Positions 44,342 to 48,566 of a DNA stretch of 48,566 nt are shown here, in pieces (the stretch's first letter is position 1; each line of letters opens with the position of its first letter). The position numbers were made by a program, and so were the translations under genes. Under the pieces are notes generated by a model that did not search any database, had not been told where the DNA came from, and saw nothing but the letters and a program-made list of their open reading frames with translations. The stretch is taken from contig JARWZT010000023.1 in the NCBI GenBank assembly GCA_029866205.1, positions 1 through 48,566 of the forward strand. Reading direction: 5' to 3'. The DNA is from Rhodoferax sp. (GTDB lineage Bacteria; Pseudomonadota; Gammaproteobacteria; Burkholderiales; Burkholderiaceae_C).

Positions 44342-45772
44342 TCAGTGCCGAGTGCTGGGAGATGGCGTGCGTGGCCTGCGTTTCAGGTCTGGCGGCTGGG
44401 GCAGCAAGGTGGCCACGGTGAGTTCGTCGTCGCCAAAGTAGCGCGCTGCCACGGCCTGCACTTGCTCCCGCGTAACGCCACGCAGGCGCTGCAGCATCTC
44501 GGCTTCAAAGGTGAGAGGCAGCCCGATGATCCAGTGGGTGCCCAACTTTCGCGCTTGGTTGAACACGCTATCTTGCTGGTAAACCTCGCTGGCGGTCCAC
44601 TGGTTCACCACCCGTTTGAGTTCTTCGGCACTGATACCCTCGTCGGCAACACGCTTGAGTTGAGCGCGCAAAGCTGCCTCGAGGGCGGCACTGCTCTTGC
44701 CACTGGCCGGCACACCAGACACCATGAACGTGACCGGTCCACGGGCGGTGGCGCTGTAATGGGCGCCAACGTTGTCGGCCACATGGTCGTCAGATTGGGT
44801 GAGTGCGCGCTCCAGACGGGCGCCTTCGTAGCCATCAAGCACCGCCGACAAGACGGTCAGCGCGAGGGCGTCTTGCGCCTGGGCGCCCCACTGGTCCGCC
44901 TCCATCACATCCGGCCTAATCCCGGGCACTTTGAAAGCCAGTGCCACGTAGGCCTGTTCGGCCGGCGCTTTGAAGTCGAGTCGGCGGACGCCGTTTTGCA
45001 CCGGTTCTTTGCGCGGCTTGCGATCCGGTAATGGAGTGTTGGCGATGGCGCCATAGTACTTTTCGGCCAGCGCATGAACGGCGGGTGGATCGACGTCACC
45101 CGCCACCACAATCGCCGCATTGGCGGGCGTGTACCAGCGGCGATAAAAGGCGCGTGCGTCCTCGGGTACCATCGACTCCAGGTCGCTCATCCACCCAACG
45201 ACCGGGCGCCGGTAGGGTGATGTTTGGAAGCTGGTGGCCGCCATCGCCTCAAACAAGCGCGCGTGCGGATTGTCCTCGGTACGCAAGCGGCGCTCTTCTT
45301 TCACTACTTCGAGTTCCTTGCGAAAATCCTCGTCGCTCCACTGGTTGTGGGCAAACCGATCCGCCTCCAGTTGCATGACATCGGCCAGACGCGCGGCCGG
45401 AATTTGCTGGTAGTAGCCGGTGTAATCTTTATTGGTGAAGGCATTTTCACGGCCTCCCATCGCCGCCACACGCCGGGAGAAGTCTCCGGCTTTGACTGTC
45501 GGCGTCCCCTTGAACAACATGTGTTCCAACAAATGCGCAACGCCCGACGTCCCATCGACTTCGTCCATAGAGCCCACCCGAACCCACAGCATGTGCACTG
45601 CGGTGGGCGCCCGGTGGTCCGGCTTGACAATCAGCGTCATGCCGTTGCGCAAGGTGAATTGCTGGGTCTGATCGGTGGCGGCCTGTGCTGGCGTGCTAAC
45701 CAGGCTCAGCGCCGCCATCACCCCACCCACCTGGTGCCACATTCGCAGGCAAGATGTCACTGAATTGACCAT
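44342..45772 (-). CDS. M16-family zinc metallopeptidase, catalytic subunit
   Basis: This 476-residue processing-peptidase-like enzyme has a signal-like N-terminus ending STPAQAA. ATG 45772 is my choice; ATG 45805 would add 11 residues, and neither has a strong ribosome site. The inverted zinc motif HLLEH is at 80-84 (SGVAHLLEHMLFKGT), with the downstream Glu in EVVKEERRLRTEDN. It pairs with the non-catalytic gene that follows. The gene is divergent from ftsY, whose start is 61 bases away. Confidence 0.91.
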   Translation of the reverse strand: MVNSVTSCLRMWHQVGGVMAALSLVSTPAQAATDQTQQFTLRNGMTLIVKPDHRAPTAVHMLWVRVGSMDEVDGTSGVAHLLEHMLFKGTPTVKAGDFSRRVAAMGGRENAFTNKDYTGYYQQIPAARLADVMQLEADRFAHNQWSDEDFRKELEVVKEERRLRTEDNPHARLFEAMAATSFQTSPYRRPVVGWMSDLESMVPEDARAFYRRWYTPANAAIVVAGDVDPPAVHALAEKYYGAIANTPLPDRKPRKEPVQNGVRRLDFKAPAEQAYVALAFKVPGIRPDVMEADQWGAQAQDALALTVLSAVLDGYEGARLERALTQSDDHVADNVGAHYSATARGPVTFMVSGVPASGKSSAALEAALRAQLKRVADEGISAEELKRVVNQWTASEVYQQDSVFNQARKLGTHWIIGLPLTFEAEMLQRLRGVTREQVQAVAARYFGDDELTVATLLPQPPDLKRRPRTPSPSTRH

Positions 45773-45833
45773 AAATTTGCGTATCGCCCGGTTGAGGTGT
45801 TCCATAGAATGGAGCATTCTAAGAACGCACACC

Positions 45834-46817
45834 ATGTTCAGCTTTTTCAAAAAAAATCTCCCTGCTGCGGCGCCGCCCAGTGCTGCAGCGGCACCCATCC
45901 CAAGCCGCCAGAGCTGGCTGACCCGACTGAAAGCAGGGTTGGGCAAAACCGCTGCGGGCATTTCATCGGTTTTTGGAGGCGCGCGCATTGACGAGACGCT
46001 GTTCGAAGATCTGGAAGGCGCGTTGCTGATGGCAGACGCCGGCGTTGCCGCCACCGAAACCCTGATCGCTGATCTCCGCCGCGCCGCCAAGGCCACAAAA
46101 GCCGAGACCCCCGCCCAACTTAAATCCTTGCTGATCGACGGACTGACGCAGCTACTTTTGCCATTGGAGAAACCACTTGCTTTAGGCGCCCAGTCGCCCA
46201 CCGTTATCATGGTGGCCGGCGTCAACGGCGCGGGCAAGACGACCTCGATTGGCAAACTTACCCATCGCTTGGCTGACGAGGGTGCCACCGTATTGCTGGC
46301 CGCCGCAGACACCTTCCGCGCCGCTGCCCGAGAACAACTCACGGTCTGGGCGGAGCGCAATACCGTAGAAATCGTCAGCCAAGAAGGCGGGGATCCCGCT
46401 GCGGTCAGCTATGACGCAGTTTGTGCGGGCAAGGCGCGTAAAAAGGACGTGGTGCTGATCGACACCGCCGGGCGATTGCCCACGCAGCTCCATTTGATGG
46501 AGGAGCTCAAAAAAATGAAGAGGGTGGTGCAAAAAGCCGGTGAAGCCTCAGGCTTGGCTCACTGCCCCCAAGAGGTCCTGCTGGTCATCGACGGCAACAC
46601 GGGCCAAAACGCCCTTGCGCAAGTGCGCGCTTTTGACGATGCGCTGGGACTGACCGGTTTGATCATCACCAAACTTGACGGTACCGCCAAAGGCGGCGTT
46701 CTTGCGGCCATTGCCCGCGAGCGGCCCGTGCCGGTCTATTTCATTGGTGTGGGCGAGACATTGGAGGAGCTTGAGACCTTCAATGCCCGTGAATTTGCCC
46801 AGGCGCTGCTGGAATGA
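45834..46817 (+). CDS. ftsY: Signal recognition particle receptor FtsY
   Basis: This GTPase docks ribosomes carrying membrane-protein nascent chains at the inner membrane. It has 327 residues from ATG 45834 and a short Ala/Pro-rich linker in place of the long acidic A domain of E. coli. The N domain begins about residue 28 (WLTRLKAGLGKTAAG). The G domain has GVNGAGKTTSIGKL (from 129), AADTFRAAAREQL, VLIDTAGRLPTQ, and TKLDGTAKGGVL, ending in the FtsY-type FIGVGETLEELETFN. It overlaps the next gene by ATGA. Confidence 0.95.
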   Translation: MFSFFKKNLPAAAPPSAAAAPIPSRQSWLTRLKAGLGKTAAGISSVFGGARIDETLFEDLEGALLMADAGVAATETLIADLRRAAKATKAETPAQLKSLLIDGLTQLLLPLEKPLALGAQSPTVIMVAGVNGAGKTTSIGKLTHRLADEGATVLLAAADTFRAAAREQLTVWAERNTVEIVSQEGGDPAAVSYDAVCAGKARKKDVVLIDTAGRLPTQLHLMEELKKMKRVVQKAGEASGLAHCPQEVLLVIDGNTGQNALAQVRAFDDALGLTGLIITKLDGTAKGGVLAAIARERPVPVYFIGVGETLEELETFNAREFAQALLE

Positions 46818-48064
46818 GTCGTAACACCCCCTTGGCATTGCCTTTCCCGACTGCCACGCGCCGGCAAGCGCTCGCATATATCGCCACGAGTTCCGCCACG
46901 GCCGCCGGCCTGGCTCCCGTTCAGGCTCACGCGAGTACACAAGCTTGGCCCCGCCTTCTTGCGCAAGCACAAGGGCAGACGGTTTACTTCAATGCCTGGG
47001 GCGGCGCGCCCACTATTAACGCCTACATTCAATGGGCGGGCGAACAAGTGTTGCAACGTTTTGGCGTTCGCGTGGTCCACGTCAAAGTGAGTGACGCAGC
47101 AGATGTCGTAAAACGCGTGCGCAACGAAAAGGCGGCCAACAACGCTAAGGGAAGCATCGACTTGGTATGGATCAATGGTGAAAATTTTCTGACGATGAAG
47201 CGTGAAGGACTGCTTTTCGGCCCTTTTGCAGAACAATTACCCTCTTTTTCCTACGTTGACACAAAAGGAAAGCCCACGACCAAGATTGATTTTTCCGAGC
47301 CAGTAGAAGGCATGGAAGCCCCCTGGGGCATGGCCCAACTCACCTTTATGGCCGATGCCAAACGCGTACCTCAACCCCCACGCGACCTCGCGTCATGGCT
47401 AGCGTTCGCAGCCCAGCATCCCGGCCGCTGCACCTATCCACGTCCGCCCGACTTCCATGGCACCACTTTCATCAAGCAAATGCTGTTGGACCTCGCGCCC
47501 AAAACAGACCACGGCCCTTACTACCAACCGGTGCGCGCAGAGGTATTTGCGCGGATGAGCGCACCGCTTTGGAAAACGCTGGACACGCTCCATCCCAGCC
47601 TTTGGCGCCAAGGCAAACAATTCCCCAACAACGCAGCGGCGCAGCGACAAATGATGGCCGACGGAGAACTCCTGATCGCCTTGACCTTCAATCCCAATGA
47701 AGCCGCGAACGAGATATTGGCCAAGCGACTCCCCACCAGCTCCGTCAGCTTCCAGTTCAGCGGAGGCACCATCGGCAACACCCACTTCTTGGCCATTCCC
47801 ATCAATTCTCGCGCCAGCGCTGGAGCGCAGGTATTCGCTAATTTTCTTTTGAGTCCACAAGCGCAGGCCCGAAAAGCCGACGTCAGCGTGTGGGGAGATC
47901 CCACCGTACTGGATCTCCGACGCCTACCCCCTAGCGACCAGTCGTACTTTGCAGCCCAAAAGCTTCCGGGGCAACTTGCAGAAAGCGCCCCCGCTCTGCC
48001 AGAACCGCACGGATCTTGGGTTCATCCGATTGAACAAGAGTGGACGCGCCGATACGGCGTATAA
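46814..48064 (+). CDS. YnjB-like ABC substrate-binding protein
   Basis: This 416-residue exported binding protein has a twin-arginine-like start (TRRQALAYIATSSATAAG) and a probable cleavage near AHAS. The mature part reads TVYFNAWGGAPTINAYIQWA, typical of the YnjB group of thiamine/spermidine-like binding proteins; IDLVWINGENFLTMK and GGTIGNTHFLAIPINS are other marks. It starts inside the ftsY stop (46814-46817). The permease YnjC and ATPase YnjD that normally accompany it are not downstream, where the rrn operon lies. The solute is unknown. Confidence 0.84.
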   Translation: MSRNTPLALPFPTATRRQALAYIATSSATAAGLAPVQAHASTQAWPRLLAQAQGQTVYFNAWGGAPTINAYIQWAGEQVLQRFGVRVVHVKVSDAADVVKRVRNEKAANNAKGSIDLVWINGENFLTMKREGLLFGPFAEQLPSFSYVDTKGKPTTKIDFSEPVEGMEAPWGMAQLTFMADAKRVPQPPRDLASWLAFAAQHPGRCTYPRPPDFHGTTFIKQMLLDLAPKTDHGPYYQPVRAEVFARMSAPLWKTLDTLHPSLWRQGKQFPNNAAAQRQMMADGELLIALTFNPNEAANEILAKRLPTSSVSFQFSGGTIGNTHFLAIPINSRASAGAQVFANFLLSPQAQARKADVSVWGDPTVLDLRRLPPSDQSYFAAQKLPGQLAESAPALPEPHGSWVHPIEQEWTRRYGV

Positions 48065-48083
48065 ACATCCCAGTTTGCAAGCC

Positions 48084-48117
48084 AAAAAAAACGCCCCATC
48101 GAGTGATGGGGCGTTTT
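48084..48117. terminator. Bidirectional terminator between ynjB-like gene and rrn operon
   Basis: A perfect 13-bp stem (AAAACGCCCCATC 48088-48100, GATGGGGCGTTTT 48105-48117, loop GAGT) is flanked by A8 on the left and T4 on the right, so it can end plus-strand transcription from the binding-protein gene and, more strongly, minus-strand rrn transcription. Confidence 0.9.
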
Positions 48118-48128
48118 CTGGTTGAATA

Positions 48129-48243
48129 GCCTGACGATGACCTACTTTCACACGGGTATCCGCACTATCATCGGCGCAGAGTCGTTTCACTGTCCTGTTC
48201 GGGATGGGAAGGAGTGGTACCAACTCGCTATGGTCGTCAGGCA
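48129..48243 (-). rRNA. rrf: 5S ribosomal RNA
   Basis: Read on the minus strand the RNA begins TGCCTGACGACCATAGCGAG and ends GGTCATCGTCAGGC. The two ends pair into the terminal helix, and the internal block CCCATCCCGAACAGG is the usual 5S loop. Length is about 115 bases; the mature ends may differ by one or two bases. Confidence 0.95.
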
Positions 48244-48432
48244 TAACTTTTTGTCGTCTTGATCTGATCACGAGGGACCTGGTCAAGAAGACCAATTTAT
48301 AGAGCTAATCAGCTTTTTTCGATTTCTCGACCTGTTTTGGCTTTCGCCTTGCAGGAATTTTGAATGCGTCAACTTGGCATAACTTCCTTGACAACGCTTT
48401 GAAGCAGTTAACTACTTTTCAGTGTATCAAAG
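48244..48432 (-). other. 23S-5S spacer
   Basis: These roughly 190 bases separate the rRNA genes. I see no tRNA or other gene in them. They contain AT-rich stretches and would be removed during rRNA processing. Confidence 0.75.
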
Positions 48433-48566
48433 TTATAGGGTCAAGCCGCACGAGCAATTAGTATCGGTTAGCTTAACGCATTACTGCGCTTCCACACCCG
48501 ACCTATCAACGTCCTGGTCTTGAACGACTCTTTAGGGGGCTCAAGGCCCCGGCAGATCTCATCTTG
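48433..48566 (-). rRNA. rrl: 23S ribosomal RNA, 3' end (partial)
   Basis: Minus-strand sequence carries the conserved 23S end, including AAGATGAGATCTGCC, CAAGACCAGGACGTTGATAG, and the last helix TAATTGCTCGTGCGG...CCCTATAA. The gene enters from the right window edge; the 3' boundary near 48433 is approximate. Confidence 0.93.

Noticed and set aside
48244..48432. tRNA gene in the 23S-5S spacer
   Set aside because: No cloverleaf arms or conserved T-loop sequence could be found.

Overview
The window is GC-rich, densely packed DNA from a Gram-negative betaproteobacterium, most likely Burkholderiales and probably near Comamonadaceae/Rhodoferax. The evidence is the form of the 5S and 23S rRNA ends, the class II dihydroorotase and GreB/SpoT/FtsY/HtpX-type housekeeping genes, the NhaR-like and TerC genes, and a branched-chain (Liv-type) transporter cluster with a built-in acyl-CoA ligase. 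I assign the lineage by gene character only; no search was run.

Layout. 1-8.1 kb (+): reductive pyrimidine catabolism. It holds the 3' part of preA (dihydropyrimidine dehydrogenase), dihydropyrimidinase, an N-carbamoyl-beta-alanine-type amidohydrolase, and a complete ABC importer (ATPase, two permeases, THI5/NMT1-type binding protein) closed by a terminator. A 508-base hairpin-rich intergenic element lies between the dihydropyrimidinase and the amidohydrolase. 8.1-12.4 kb: a COG2509-like flavoprotein, an HPF/RaiA-like protein, an NhaR-like LysR regulator and a TerC membrane protein.

12.6-21.55 kb (-): an accessory block bounded by two apparent broken gene starts (12595-12696 and 21407-21549). 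It carries a TetR regulator and a tight six-gene operon: MhpA-type flavin monooxygenase, FAH-family hydrolase, hydroxyquinol-type intradiol dioxygenase, PhlG (diacetylphloroglucinol hydrolase)-like zinc C-C hydrolase, berberine-bridge-type FAD oxidase, and an exported sulfatase with a C-terminal membrane anchor. Two similar AT-rich palindromes flank the regulator. I read this as an undescribed catabolic route for a (possibly sulfated) acylated polyphenol. It is the most interesting part of the window.

21.6-31.4 kb (mostly -): htpX, a DUF3025 gene, pyrC, a LysR regulator, an L,D-transpeptidase-like protein, hsp20, a host-attachment-type protein (+), a second-type ftsH, and an Atm1-like ABC exporter. 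31.4-40.1 kb (+): a YciA-type thioesterase, then livH-livM-livG-livF, an AMP-forming acyl-CoA ligase and two tandem binding proteins, ending at a terminator. This suggests uptake coupled to CoA activation of an organic acid. 40.2-48.1 kb: spoT/relA, greB (-), a two-subunit M16 peptidase pair (-), ftsY overlapping a YnjB-like binding protein. 48.1-48.57 kb (-): a bidirectional terminator, 5S rRNA and the 3' end of 23S rRNA, the tail of an rrn operon.
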